Notes: generated by a model from the letters alone, not told the origin. Positions 1 through 11,922 are shown, counted from the first letter of the stretch. The stretch: 64,000 nucleotides of DNA from Ampullaceana balthica (GCA_944989445.1 CALYLW010000044.1:1648501-1712500); one strand, 5' to 3'. Translations and numbers: made by a program.

Positions 1-3000
1 TTTTGTACAATGTCATGGTATGTGTCCTGTACAATGTCTTGGTATGTGTTCTGTACAATGTCGTGGTGTATGTTCTGTACAATGTCGTGGTATGTGTTCT
101 GTACAATGTCGTGGTGTATGTTCTGTACAATGTCGTGGTATGTGTTCTGTACAATGTCGTGGTGTATGTCCTGTACAATGTCGTGGTATGTGTTCTGTAC
201 AATGTCGTGGTGTATGTTCTGTACAATGTCGTGGTATGCGTTCTGTACAATGTCGTGGTGTATGTCCTGTACAATGTCGTGATGTATGTTCTGTACAATG
301 TCATGGTGTATGTTCTGTACAATGTCGTGGTATGTGTTCTGTACAATGTCGTGGTATGTTTTCTGTACAATGTCGTGGTATGTGTTCTGTACAATTTCGT
401 GGTATGTGTTCTGTACAATGTCGTGGTATGTGTTCTGTACAATGTCGTGGTGTATGTTCTGTACAATGTCGTGGAGTATGTCCCGTACAATGTCGTGGTA
501 TGTGTCATGTACAATGTCGTGGTATGTGTCCTGTACAATGTCGTGGTATGTGTCCTGTGCAATGTCGTGGTGTATGTCCAGTACAATGTCATGGTATGTG
601 TCATGTACAATGTCGTGGTGTATGTCCCGTACAATGTCGTGGTATGTGTCATGTACAATGTCGTGGTATGTGTTCTGTACAATGTCGTGGAATGTGTCCT
701 GTACAATGTCGTGGTATGTGTCCTGTACAATTTCGTGGTATGTGTCCTGTACAATGTCGTGGTATGTGTCCTGTACAATGTCGTGGTATGTGGCCTGTAC
801 AATGTCGTAGTGTATGTCCTGTACAATGTCGTGGTATGTGTCCTGTACAATTTCGTGGTATGAGTCCAGTACAATGTCGTGGTGTATGTTCTGTACAATG
901 TCGTGGTATGTGTCCTGTACAATGTCGTGGTATGTGTCCTGTACAATGTCGTGGTATGTGTCCTGTACAATGTCGTAGTGTATGTCCTGTACAATGTCGT
1001 GGTGTATTTTCTTTACAATGTTGTGGTATGTGTCCTGTACAATGTCGTGGTGTATGTCCCGTACAATGTCGTGGTGTATGTTCTGTACAATGTCGTGGTA
1101 TGTGTCATGTACAATGTCGTGGCATGTGTCCTGTACAATGTCGTGGTATGTGTCCCGTACAATGTCGTGGTATGTATCATGTACAATGTCGTGGTATGTG
1201 TCCTGTACAATGTCGTGGTATGTGTCATGTACAATGTCGTGGTGTATGTCCAGTACAATGTCATGGTATGTGTCATGTACAATGTCGTGGTGTATGTCCC
1301 GTACAATGTCGTGGTATGTGTCATGTACAATGTCGTGGTATGTGTTCTGTACAATGTCGTGGTATGTGTCCTGTACAATGTCGTGGTATGTGTCCTGTAC
1401 AATTTCGTGGTATGTGTCCAGTACAATGTCGTGGTTTATGTTCTGTACAATGTCGTGGTATGTGTCCTGTACAATGTCGTGGTATGTGGCCTGTACAATG
1501 TCGTAGTGTATGTCCTGTACAATGTCGTGGTATGTGTCCTGTACAATTTCGTGGTATGGGTCCAGTACAATGTCGTGGTGTATGTTCTGTACAATGTCGT
1601 GGTATGTGTCCTGTACAATGTCGTGGTATGTGTCCTGTACAATGTCGTGGTATGTGTCCTGTACAATGTCGTAGTGTATGTCCTGTACAATGTCGTGGTG
1701 TATTTTCTTTACAATGTTGTGGTATGTGTCCTGTACAATGTCGTGGTGTATGTCCCGTACAATGTCGTGGTGTATGTTCTGTATAATGTCGTGGTATGTG
1801 TCATGTACAATGTCGTGGCATGTGTCCTGTACAATGTCGTGGTGTATGTCCTGTACAATTTCGTAGTATGTGTCATGTACAATGTCGTGGTGTATGTTCT
1901 GTACAATGTCGTGGTGTATGTCATGTACAATGTCGTGGTATGTGTCCTTTACAATGTCGTGGTGTATGTTCTGTACAATGACTTGGTGTATGTCATGTAC
2001 AATGTCGTGGTATGTGTCCTGGACAATATCGTGATGTATGTCATGTACAATGTCGTGGTATGTGTCATGTAAAATGTCGTGGTATGTGTCCTGTACAATG
2101 TCGTGGTATGTGTCCTGTACAATGTCGTGGTGTATATTCTGTACAATGTCGTAGTATGTGTCCTGTACAATGTCGTTGTGTATGTTCTGTACAATGTCGT
2201 AGTATTTGTCCTGTACAATGTCGTGGTATGTGTCCTGTACAATGTCGTGGTATGTGTCCTGTACAATGTTGTGGTGTGTGTCCCATACAATGTCGTGGTA
2301 TGTGTCATGTACAATGTCGTGGCATGTGTCCTGTACAATGTCGTGGTGTATGTCCTGTACAATTTCGTAGTATGTGTCCTGTACAATGTCGTGGTGTATG
2401 TTCTGTACAATGTCGTAGTATTTGTCCTGCACAATGTCGTGGTATGTGTCCTGTACAATGTCGTGGTATGTGTCCTGTACAATGTCGTGGTGTATGTTCT
2501 GTATAATGTCGTGGTATGTGTCATGTACAATGTCGTGGCATGTGTCCTGTACAATGTCGTGGTGTATGTCCTGTACAATTTCGTAGTATGTGTCATGTAC
2601 AATGTCGTGGTGTATGTTCTGTACAATGTCGTGGTGTATGTCATGTACAATGTCGTGGTATGTGTCCTTTACAATGTCGTGGTGTATGTTCTGTACAATG
2701 ACTTGGTGTATGTCATGTACAATGTCGTGGTATGTGTCCTGGACAATATCGTGATGTATGTCATGTACAATGTCGTGGTATGTGTCATGTAAAATGTCGT
2801 GGTATGTGTCCTGTACAATGTCGTGGTATGTGTCCTGTACAATGTCGTGGTGTATATTCTGTACAATGTCGTAGTATGTGTCCTGTACAATGTCGTTGTG
2901 TATGTTCTGTACAATGTCCTAGTATTTGTCCTGTACAATGTCGTGGTATGTGTCCTGTACAATGTCGTGGTATGTGTCCTGTACAATGTTGTGGTGTGTG

Positions 3001-3057
3001 TCCAATACAATGTCGTGGTATGTGTCATGTACAATGTCGTGGTATGTGTTCTGTACG
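1..3057. repeat. 24-bp minisatellite, about 127 copies
   Basis: The consensus unit is close to TGTACAATGTCGTGGTATGT plus GTCC. The unit is 8 codons long and lacks stops, so several frames on both strands stay open for hundreds of residues (for example Cys-rich VQCRGMCP repeats). Variant units recur at offsets of 672, 696 and 720 bp, that is 28, 29 and 30 units, so blocks have been duplicated as higher-order repeats. The array begins before the window and ends abruptly at about 3057. I see no start context, signal peptide or unique coding sequence, so I treat it as non-coding satellite. Confidence 0.97.
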
Positions 3058-3242
3058 AATTCGGGAGTTTTAATCAATGGTAACGAGATGCATATCTGAG
3101 AGTTCCATAAGTAAATATTGGTTGAGGTTAGAAATGTCATTGGCTAATCTAACTTTTAAAACCACAAATTATTGCTAGTCATGTACCTGGAGATAAATTC
3201 ACACTTTAAAGTATACATAACTCTATTTCGATATCCATCCAG

Positions 3243-3752
3243 GTACACACCAATCACATATATAATACACAGCGAGGTACACACCAATCACATATATAAT
3301 ACACAGCCAGGTACACACCAATCACATATATAATACACAGCCAGGTACACACCAATCACATATATAATACACAGCCAAGTACACACCAATCACATATATA
3401 ATACACAGCCAGGTACACACCAATCACGTATATAATACACAGCGAGGTACACACCAATCACATATATAATACACAGCCAGGTACACACCGATCACATATA
3501 TAATACACAGACAGATACACACCAATCACATATATAATACACAGCCAAGTACACACCAATCACATATATAATACACAGCCAGGTACACACCAATCACGTA
3601 TATAATACACAGCGAGGTACACACCAATCACATATATAATACACAGCCAGGTACACACCGATCACATATATAATACACAGACAGATACACACCAATCACA
3701 TATATAATACACAGCCAGGTACACACCAATCACATATATAATATACAGCCAG
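3243..3752. repeat. 34-bp minisatellite, 15 copies
   Basis: The unit begins GTACACACCAATCACATATA and ends with TAATACACAGCCAG. A five-unit block of 170 bp, marked by the variants 'gccaag', 'cacgta', 'gcgagg' and 'accgat', is present twice in tandem (compare 3371 and 3541). Degenerate units follow to about 3765. Confidence 0.95.
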
Positions 3753-3765
3753 ATTTACACCCCTT

Positions 3766-5160
3766 ATGTAATATCCAGCAAGTTAAAAAAAACAGTCACA
3801 TACATTATCTAGCCAGACCACTCAATAAATGTTAATGTTAATGTAAACTGTCCGACTGTCTATACTTTAAGGTCATGAGAATTGAGTAGTAAAAATTACT
3901 TCTACTTGAATTATCACATCTAAAATACAGTAAATAAAGGAGAAATTCTTCCTTGGTTTGTACATAACATTACATATGAATATTTGCCATGTCTATTTTT
4001 GCTGATATCACTGTGTAAATCAAATCCAACCCATGTTTAAAAAAAATATGTTTCTAAGATCACGGGACATTACAAGATGATACAGCCAAACAATAAATAT
4101 TGAAACGTTCAATGAAAGACTACTGCAGCCAAGACCTTACTTGGCACTTGACTGGATAAATACGGCTTACCGTATTATAACGTTGTTACATATTGACACT
4201 TTTTATTGAAAAATTTGCGCTTTAAAAAATACTTTTAGCTTTTCAACTAGTTCTAATTGAGTTTACCTGCTGTACAGCAGTGAGTCTCAAACTAGTGTGG
4301 GATGACGCCCATGTCTATTAATAAATTCTTCAAATTAACTAGTAGTGTTATGTCAATTTCTTACTTTCTTACAAAATCAAAGTAATGTAACTTCGTACAA
4401 AAATGGTTGTTTAAAAAAGATACTTTGAATTAAATGTCAATGCCATGAAGAAACTAATCCAAACCAGCGCGAGGACCCCATAACGCATTAATCGTTACGT
4501 AGATTTCCCCCCTCCAGTTTAAAGAAAGGTAACGCGATTAGCCATCGATTTCAATGGCTAATTGATACCTGATAGTATTTAGACAGCGAGCAGCCGTTGG
4601 GAGATGTGGCTTGATGTCAACTCAAAGTTTACATACTCACAGTATCACAGTATCCACCGCGTGCCTGGGTGCCGTGAGGCAACAGAAACAGACAAGATAT
4701 AGATTTTATTTAAATAGCGCGCAGATCGAAGGATGTAACTCAGTAAAAAAAAACAACGGAGTTTTCAATGTAGAGTTGGAAGGTGCGTTAGAAGGTGCGT
4801 TAGAAGGTGCGTTAGAAGGTGCGTTAGAAGCCTTAAGATTATGTTTAGGGCTGACAAATGATACATCAGGATCCATGTTCTCTCTAAGTTTTATTGGTCC
4901 GTGTGCTAAATAACAAACTCGCGTGCAAAGTGTCGCAATGTCCATACCCAACATACACAGATATATTAATACAATTTTGATCTAATTTCCCGAGAGGTAA
5001 TTCTAAACTCCTGCGCGGTTTGGTAGCCTCGCAGATGCCTGACCAACACCGCGCAGCAATTTAGAGGAAACAATAATAAGGATATTTATGAATAAAGCAG
5101 TTACAATACAGGGTGCTAGGATACAACTCAAAATGTTGTAAGCAGAATAACTGTATTGAA
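3766..5160. other. AT-rich intergenic stretch, no gene recognised
   Basis: Nothing gene-like is visible over most of this stretch. It contains a perfect 14-bp palindrome, CTGCTGTACAGCAG (4267-4280), and a run of 12-bp repeats at 4778-4830. A 100-codon open frame on the plus strand (4611-4913) passes through the 12-bp repeat as EGAL units, but it resembles no known protein and I do not support it as a gene. Confidence 0.6.
4778..4830. repeat. 12-bp tandem repeat, about 4 copies
   Basis: The unit TTAGAAGGTGCG is repeated head to tail. Because 12 is a multiple of three, it reads as a repeated EGAL peptide in one frame. This is a short, recent slippage tract. Confidence 0.9.
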
Positions 5161-5266
5161 ATTTTAAAAGTCAAATGATTATTTTAAAAGTCGAATGATT
5201 ATTTTGAAAGTCGAATGATTATTTTGAAAGTCAAATGATTATTTTGAAAGTCAAATGATTATTTTG
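5161..5266. repeat. 20-bp tandem repeat, 5 copies
   Basis: The unit is ATTTTGAAAGTCAAATGATT. Two positions vary among copies: 'aaaag' against 'gaaag', and 'tcaaat' against 'tcgaat'. Confidence 0.95.
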
Positions 5267-5425
5267 CCATATTTCTGAGAACACAACACCATTGTTGCTG
5301 TTTTATGACGTAACACATTTGACTCCGGAGATTTAGCTGTGAGAATCATGAGTTTCAGCGAATTTCGTCGTGTAAAATATCGAAATTTGCACACCTTCAA
5401 CGTTACAGTGGCTGTATTAAAGACA

Positions 5426-5679
5426 TTATCTTATCTTATCTTATCTTATCTGTTTACAGACGCTCCTTCTATACAAAAGATTATTGTGTCCTACGCTTAT
5501 CTATGGTTTGTGTTTAGTCCTGCATTTTTATTAGAGATTTAAATGTTGATAAAGTGTTGGTTTTCCTGGATTCTTCAGGCAACCCATTCCACGCCCGAAT
5601 TCCGGACGGGAAGAAGGAAAACGTGTATGTGTTTGTTCTTGCATACGGAATAAGGAAGGTGTTTTTATCCTTATGTCTA
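5426..5679 (-). mobile_element. LINE 3' end, truncated copy (family A)
   Basis: This is the 3' part of a non-LTR retrotransposon read on the minus strand. It ends in five GATAA units (TTATC on the plus strand, 5426-5450), the expected position of a simple-repeat LINE tail. The body matches the copies at 6431-8160 and 63573-64000, including the shared stretches 'cagacgctcc', 'cctacgcttatc' and 'caggcaaccc'. Homology stops at about 5679, so the copy is strongly 5'-truncated, as is usual for LINE insertions. Confidence 0.85.
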
Positions 5680-6523
5680 ACATTATGACATTTCCCGGAT
5701 AATGAGAGCAGCTGAACAATTTGTTGTGAGCAACTTGAGATGGCAACTTCATTTACTTTATTTAATTCCTACAGACAATTTTATAAAATAATATCCAGTG
5801 TTTGAATATTAGAAAACTCAAACGTATGTTTCAAATTAACGACTCAAATTTCTATTGAAAACATTTATATAGTACTTGGGAAATACAATTTGAGATAAAC
5901 ATTAAACGTTACTTGAATAATAATTTATACCTGAGATTCCTAATTCATGAATATTTAATATTCCCTCTTTCAAATTTGTTTTCCCAGTCGGGGTAATAAA
6001 TATTGAGCCGTTTCCATGTAGTGATAACCGGCAAACTATGGATTGTTCTCTTGATGATTCAACCAAATGGGGATGTGTTGTGAGAGACAAGACTGGCAAG
6101 CAACAATGGGAGATAAACAATTTAACAGCTGATCGGGATAGACTGTAACTCTCTAACGCATACGGTGATTAAGACGAAATTCAATATTTCTTTTCTTCTG
6201 TTTCTTAGTATTTTCATTGTTTTTGATTGCTTTAGAAATGAGAATAGGAGATGATGAATTGATTTAACCAGAATTTCACAGGATCTTAAATCCAACACAA
6301 AAAAAGTCTCAAGCAGAAGTATTTTTAGTAGAATAATATTGAAGTTATTTTATTGAAAAAAAATTAGAGTACAGGAAAAAAACAAACAGGACAGTGTTAA
6401 AATATAAAATAAAGAAATCATTCTGCTACTTTATCTTATCTATTGCAGACGCTCCTTCTATACAGAAGATTATTGCGCCCTACGCTTATCTATGGTTTGT
6501 GTGTAGTCCTGCATTCTTATTAG

Positions 6524-7265
6524 TCTCCCGGAGGAAGGGGCTGACCTTTACGGGGTCCTCTGGATAAGTAGGGCACGCGAAGCCCGAAACTAACAGTCCC
6601 GACGTGGAACGTCGAAGTCCCGTTAGGGTTAATTAGGCAGGTAGGCAGATGATTACAGTCGCTGTACGGATCGTAGATGGGGGCCCCGTGGTGGAGAATG
6701 CCCCCATCGATGATGAAAACCATTGTACCTGTTGAGGGTCGGGTCATCCGAAGCGACCGTTTCGTCCCCCTCTCTAGCTATAACAGTTAAGGGCACTGTT
6801 TAGGGCCAGGAGGGTCAGTACAATTCTAGAAAAGGTGCCGCGATGAACTTCGTACGGACGCCAGCTCTGAGGAGACTTTACCTGGGGGATGCCCTTACCA
6901 AAACATTAAGTGATTGGACTATGCGGTTGCCCGCACCCCTCGGGTAGTCGACAATGATGCTTCCCACACTTGCGGCAGTCCTCAGTAAAAGAGACCCGTA
7001 TTCTGCGCTGTGGTGCCACATCCACCCTTTGGGGTTGAAACTCCCCTGAGTGGCAGACTAAGCCGACTAGTGCGGCGGCCCTCTACCCAGACGAGGGGAC
7101 CGTCTCAGGGGTGTCCCCGTCGGCTAGCTCATCTTGGTGGAGGTGGGAAAGTTGCCGGAGAATTCCCCGAGGGGCCTTAGAGAAAGTTGCCGGAGAATTC
7201 CCCGAGGGACCCTATAAGAGTTTTAGTAACTTAGGGTCTTTTGACACCATCTCGTATGTCACACA
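6524..7265. mobile_element. GC-rich 742-bp insertion in LINE 3' UTR, class unknown
   Basis: The block is markedly more GC-rich than its surroundings and is absent from the equivalent place in the two other LINE copies. It is flanked by the hexamer TATTAG on both sides (6518-6523 and 7266-7271), a plausible target-site duplication. A direct repeat with the core GCCGGAGAATTCCCCGAGG lies near its right end (about 7150-7175 and 7184-7212). I see no terminal inverted repeats, no poly-A and no recognisable protein. It may be a non-autonomous or 5'-truncated element of a separate family. Confidence 0.65.
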
Positions 7266-7325
7266 TATTAGAGTCTCAAATGTTGATAAAGTTTTGGTTT
7301 TCCTGGTTTCTTCAGGCAACCCATT

Positions 7326-8160
7326 CTACGGGAAGAAGGAAAACTTGTATGTGTTTGTTCTTGCATACGGAATAAGAAAGGTGTTTTTATCCTTATGTCT
7401 ATCTGAGGGTTGTATTAAGTTATCTTTGTGTTGTATTTCTAAATTAGAGTTAATTGCTTTATGTATAATTACTACTTTACTCTTGGTTCTTCTATCCTCT
7501 AGTGTTTCAAGGTTTAATGATTTAACTAAAGGTGTTATTCTTGTCAGTTTTGAATATTTTCCAGTAATGAATCTGGCAGCTCCTTTTTGAATTTGTTCTA
7601 ATTTATCAATGTTTACTTTGTGGATGGGTCCCATACAGAAGATGCATATTCTAATAAATGTCTCACCAAAGGGAGGTAGCATTTTAGTTTTATATCTCTA
7701 TTACATTTGTTAAAGTTTCTTTTTATAAAGCCTAAGGTTTTGTTTGATTTTTTAATAACTTCATTGACATGGGGATTCCATGATAGTTTCTCATTTATTA
7801 AGACTTCTAAGTATTTTGCATCTTTAGTTTGGGTCAGTTCTTTTCCATGAATGTAATATTTTGAATTTATTTGTTTCTTTTTCTTTGTTACTCTTAACAG
7901 TTGACAGTTTTCTGGGTGGAAAGCCATACTCCAGTTAGTTTCCCATTTTATCAATTCATCTAAGTCTTTTTGTAAGATTGTGCTATATTTTTCTGATTTA
8001 ATTATTCTATATATTATACAATCATCAGCAAAGAACATAACCTTTGTTGCTGTTGCGATGTTGTTGGGTAAAAGATTTATATGAAGTAAAAAGAGTAAGG
8101 GTCCTAGCACAGGTCCCTGTGGAACTCTTGAGTTAACCGTTATTGGTGTTGAATCTTTTC
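7326..8160 (-). pseudogene. LINE reverse transcriptase, C-terminal fragment
   Basis: RNA-directed DNA polymerase of a non-LTR retrotransposon. The frame begins inside the finger/palm region with VPQGPVLGPLLFLLHINLLP, the conserved RT motif upstream of the catalytic box. The active-site box FADDC (normally YADD or FADD) follows about 20 residues later. Downstream are a thumb region with KYLEV...LSWNPHV, RHLLEYASSVWDP, and the C-terminal LEQIQKGAARFITG block typical of Jockey/CR1-type ORF2 proteins. The frame shifts near 7620-7680 between the thumb and the C-terminal block. The N-terminal endonuclease and early RT motifs are absent, so it cannot be functional. Confidence 0.9.
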
Positions 8161-8204
8161 CCTAAATCATGAAGCATGCATCTTTTATAGATGCCCTTAT
8201 TCTG

Positions 8205-8672
8205 TGATATTTGACATGTGACATGTGACATGTGATATTTGACATGTGACATGTGATATTTGACATGTGACATGTGATATTTGACATGTGACATGTGATA
8301 TTTGACATGTGACATGTGATATTTGACATGTGACATGTGATATTTGACATGTGACATGTGACATGTGATATTTGACATGTGACATGTGACATGTGATATT
8401 TGACATGTGACATGTGATATTTGACATGTGAAATGTGATATTTGACATGTGACATGTGATATTTGACATGTGACATGTGATATTTGACATGTGACATGTG
8501 ACATGTGATATTTGACATGTGACATGTGATATTTGACATGTGACATGTGACATGTGATATTTGACATGTGACATGTGACATGTGATATTTGACATGTGAC
8601 ATGTGATATTTGACATGTGACATGTGACATGTGATATTTGACATGTGACATGTGACATGTGATATTTGACAT
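8205..8672. repeat. Heptamer-based satellite (7/21/28-bp units)
   Basis: The array is built from two heptamers, TGACATG and TGATATT, usually as two TGACATG plus one TGATATT (21 bp), with occasional 28-bp units carrying an extra TGACATG. Minus-strand frames remain open through it (SHVTCQI-type repeats). It lies next to the broken 5' side of the LINE copy. Confidence 0.95.
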
Positions 8673-10060
8673 TGCTTAAATTGTCTTAGTCGGTAATGGT
8701 TGCCCATACTCTGTAATATGTTATGCTGTTTGAAACAGGACGTAAGACGCGCCCTTATCATAGATCTGTGTGCAACCTTACGGCCTCGTCATATGCACAA
8801 TTTAACGTTCAAATGTGACAGATGTTGAATGTTCAAGACTCATACAACATATCATATACAACATATCATATACAACAGGCAGTCGCTCCTGAAACGTGTT
8901 CCTCTAACCGATATTGATTTATTAGAGAGAATTCTAAAACAAAAAACAGCAATTATTTTATATATATTAGGCATCTATATCTTTTTTTACCATACTATAA
9001 TTACAAAGTAGGGCAACAATGATGGGAAATGACAGTTACAACAGTTGAAACGAAACCGAGAAGAAATATTAGACTCTATGAGGCCGTTTATTTTGTCAAT
9101 CACTGTCACTTAGTTGGAAGCTAACACTTTTATACGTCCCTCTGTCCCACAATTCAATCTGCCCTTTTTACTAACCAATCAAAAATGTTGCGTTGTATTG
9201 AATTTAAGGAGATATGAGAATATATTATTTGCAACATTATCTAATAAGTGCAAAATTTACGATTTCCTTAGATAAATGTTAATTTTTGCAAAAGGATACA
9301 AAACACATTTTCTGGGTAATGTTTCGGGCATAAACGATCAAGAGGCTAAATATCAAGTGAAAAAAAATGGCAAGTGACACAGCAAGGCGCAAGAACTGTT
9401 TCCAAAAATTATTGCTTCAATTTTAACAGCGTATAGTCTATCAGGCACGACTAACGGGAACTTCAAGGTCAAGGACGTGGAACTTTACACAAGACTTTGG
9501 TAAACAAAAAAAGAAAAGAAAAAACAAAACGGAGAAAATGCGCACCCCCTATAGTTTTAATAAAACATCCAATCATAATACAGAGATTTTAACACGAATT
9601 TACTGTGTTAGCCACAAATAACAGCCTAATGAAATCTACTTCCATCAGCAGCGTGTTAAAACTAGGACTGCACAGAACAGAAATTATCATTTGAACAAAA
9701 TGGCGCCAATAGGAAGAAGATAACTACTGCCATACTCTCACCACCCCCTCCCCCCCCTCCCCCCCCCCAAAAAAAAAGAGAGTGAGAGAGAGAAAGAGAG
9801 ACCGAGAAATTAAATGCGGCGAATAAATGGGGTTTGTTGAGCAAAGTGATGCTAAAAAAACGACCTAAAATTAGCAAGAATTAAAGCTTAAAAAACTAGT
9901 TTTATTGGACGCAACACGTATTTTAGCTTCAAACGAGAACAACATCAAAGGGAGATAATAATAGTCTGTGTTTTAAGGGACAGAGTTCTGGGGAAATAAA
10001 AACTGATCATAGACAGAAATTCGACATGAACTCTCAAAGATTCAGATTGGCTGGCTACTT
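8673..10060. other. AT-rich stretch, no gene recognised
   Basis: I see no gene or mobile element here that I can support. It includes a two-copy 16-bp repeat near 8840-8873 and a homopolymer-rich tract (C-runs, then A-run, then GA repeats) at 9741-9801. Confidence 0.5.
9741..9801. repeat. C-run / A-run / GA low-complexity tract
   Basis: Runs of 5-10 C are followed by nine A and a GAGAGA tract. The complementary strand has several long G-runs that could form a G-quadruplex. Confidence 0.9.
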
Positions 10061-10068
10061 GAATTGTC

Positions 10069-10576
10069 TGCCAATACTTAATACTGGCACAAGTGTAATT
10101 AGTTCAGACGTGTTCGTACTGTCAATACTTAATACTGGCACAAGTGTAATTAGTTCAGACTTGTTCATACTGCCAATACTTAATACTGGCACAAGTGTAA
10201 TTAGTTCAGACGTGTTCATACTGCCAATACTTCATACTGGCACAAGTGTAATTAGTTCAGACTTTTTCGTACTGCCAATACTTAATACTGGCACAAGTGT
10301 AATTAGTTCAGATTTGTTCGTACTGCCAATACTTAATACTGGCACAAGTGTAATTAGTTCAGATTTGTTCGTACTGCCAATACTTAATACTGGCACAAGT
10401 GTAATTAGTTCAGATTTGTTCATACTGCCAATACTTAATACTGGCACAAGTGTAATTAGTTCAGACTTTTTCATACTGCCAATACTTAATACTGGCACAA
10501 GTGTAATTAGTTCAGACTTGTTCATACTGCCAATACTTAATACTGGCACAAGTGTAATTAGTTCAGACGTGTTCAT
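10069..10576. repeat. 51-bp minisatellite, about 10 copies
   Basis: Each 51-bp unit contains AATACTGGCACAAGTGTAAT followed by TAGTTCAGAC. It reads as a 17-residue repeat on the plus strand (PILNTGTSVISSDLFIL) and another on the minus strand (LITLVPVLSIGSMNKSE). Differences between copies include as many amino-acid-changing as silent changes (Val/Leu/Phe, Val/Ile, Asn/His), which argues against protein selection. Confidence 0.95.
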
Positions 10577-10939
10577 ATTTAGCGTAAATAAAACACAGAT
10601 ATATCATACTATCTTCTTTCACGTTGTTCAGGATTGTTAAATTTCCTTGATCTACGATTGCTCGATGCGTAAAAACCAACGTAAATCATTATTATATGAT
10701 TTATAATTGACGCTTTATTATAAACATAAAATCTATAATTGGTGAATGGTGACGACACAGAGGACAGAAACTGTTGAGCTGTCCTTTTCATGTCCATTTC
10801 GTCACACTGTCCAGTTATAAATGCTGGCTAAAGCGTAAGGTCAGAGGAAAATCAATCATAAATAAGTAATAAAAACTCGAATGAGTATTTAAACGCACAT
10901 TTCAAACAAAGAATTTCCGATTTTTTACCACGTTTTTAT

Positions 10940-11140
10940 TAACTTGCTTTCGTGCCTGTCTGTCCGCAATTTTTCAAATTTGCCAAAGTAAAATTAAACC
11001 CCTTTTGATGGTCCTAGAGAGCTCAAATTTTTACCACAGATATATCTTGGATGACAATACATTGTAACAAAATTTCAGATCGATCGAATGTACCACAATT
11101 AAATTAATGCAATTTTAGTTTATCTCTATATAAGCATCTC
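10940..11140. repeat. Dispersed repeat, third copy of inverted family
   Basis: The segment around 11077-11140 ('atttcagatcgatcgaatgt' and following) closely matches 33270-33335 and, in inverted orientation, 32199-32240. It is therefore a partial copy of a dispersed repeat family whose other two copies face each other at 32-33 kb. Confidence 0.75.
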
Positions 11141-11540
11141 TTATCCGTCTGCTTTTTATGTTCACGTGCCAACTCAGTTAACACCGTGACCTCATCCCCG
11201 TGGTATTAAAACGCTGGGCGGCGCTTATGAGGTGTTTGGTAAAAATAAATAGAGGTAAAAACACAGATTTTTAAAAGGTGAGTAACATCATGGAGGACAA
11301 TTGAATAAGAAAGCAGTCTGAATATGAATTAGTGTAGTGTTTTCAATTGATAGGCGTTGGTGTTTGTCCATATGTTAGTATTTTTTTTTGTGTTGGGTCT
11401 AAAATGCCTCATATCCACGCGGCTAGACCTGACAATCCATAACACATGAAAACCAAGTCGGCAATTTTGTATTAAATAAATTTTCTTATGTACAATAACA
11501 GCAATATATACTCTATGATCTCACACTAGATTAAAAAGAG

Positions 11541-11910
11541 TAAAATAAATAAAGGTAAAAAGGATTTTAAAAAACCATGTTTTTATAAGTGGACTAAAAA
11601 GAAGAAAATAATTTTAAAACTTATAAGTTCAAGTAATGTCATTTCATATGACTTAGAACGTGGGGCGGGTGTTTGGTATAAAAATTAAAGATTTATAATT
11701 TAGAAGGCAAAAGAGAGATCTATATTATTTATATATATAAGTGAGAGAATGAATGAACTGCATATGTTAAACCTCATAAGCGCCCGCCCCACGTTTTTAG
11801 TCCTATGAAATTAAATTACTTGAACTTATAAGTTTTAAATTATTTTCTTCTTTTTAGTCCGCTGATAAAAACGTGGTTTTTAAAAATCCTTTTTATCTTT
11901 ATTTATTATT
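11541..11910. repeat. Large inverted repeat with ~128-bp arms
   Basis: The left arm (11541-11669) and right arm (11783-11910) are reverse complements with a small number of differences, separated by about 113 bp. Shared landmarks are CGTGGGGCGGG, 'acttataagttcaagtaat' and 'ctaaaaagaagaaaataat'. A related segment occurs at 11208-11260 ('gggcggcgcttatgaggtgt'). It looks like a foldback or MITE-type element. A transcript would fold into a long hairpin. Confidence 0.88.
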
Positions 11911-11922
11911 CAAGGGATTTCA

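Larger units (their letters stand above)
6431..8160 (-). mobile_element. LINE (family A), 5'-truncated and interrupted
   Basis: This is the longest copy of the family-A non-LTR retrotransposon. On the minus strand it carries a reverse transcriptase C-terminal half (8160-7326), a 3' UTR shared with the copies at 5.4 and 63.6 kb, and a GATAA-type tail near 6431-6450. The 3' UTR is split by a 742-bp GC-rich insertion (6524-7265). The 5' side ends near the heptamer-based satellite at 8205. The conserved boxes suggest a Jockey/CR1-like clade; I cannot place it more precisely. Confidence 0.88.

Noticed and set aside
3..3083. Long Cys-rich and Val-rich open frames (up to 588 codons) as secreted or structural proteins
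   Set aside because: They exist in several frames and on both strands, follow directly from a stop-free 24-bp unit, have no signal peptide or unique region, and their variants do not favour silent changes.
4611..4913. 100-codon gene with EGAL repeats
   Set aside because: There is no homologous family, it overlaps a 12-bp slippage tract, and the reverse strand is open as well.
5426..5450. Pentameric telomere-type repeat (TTATC)n
   Set aside because: It lies exactly at the 3' end of a LINE copy and is explained as its tail.
10026..10640. A 204-codon frame with 17-residue repeats as a gene
   Set aside because: The opposite strand is open too, the variation is mostly amino-acid-changing, and flanking unique codons are few.
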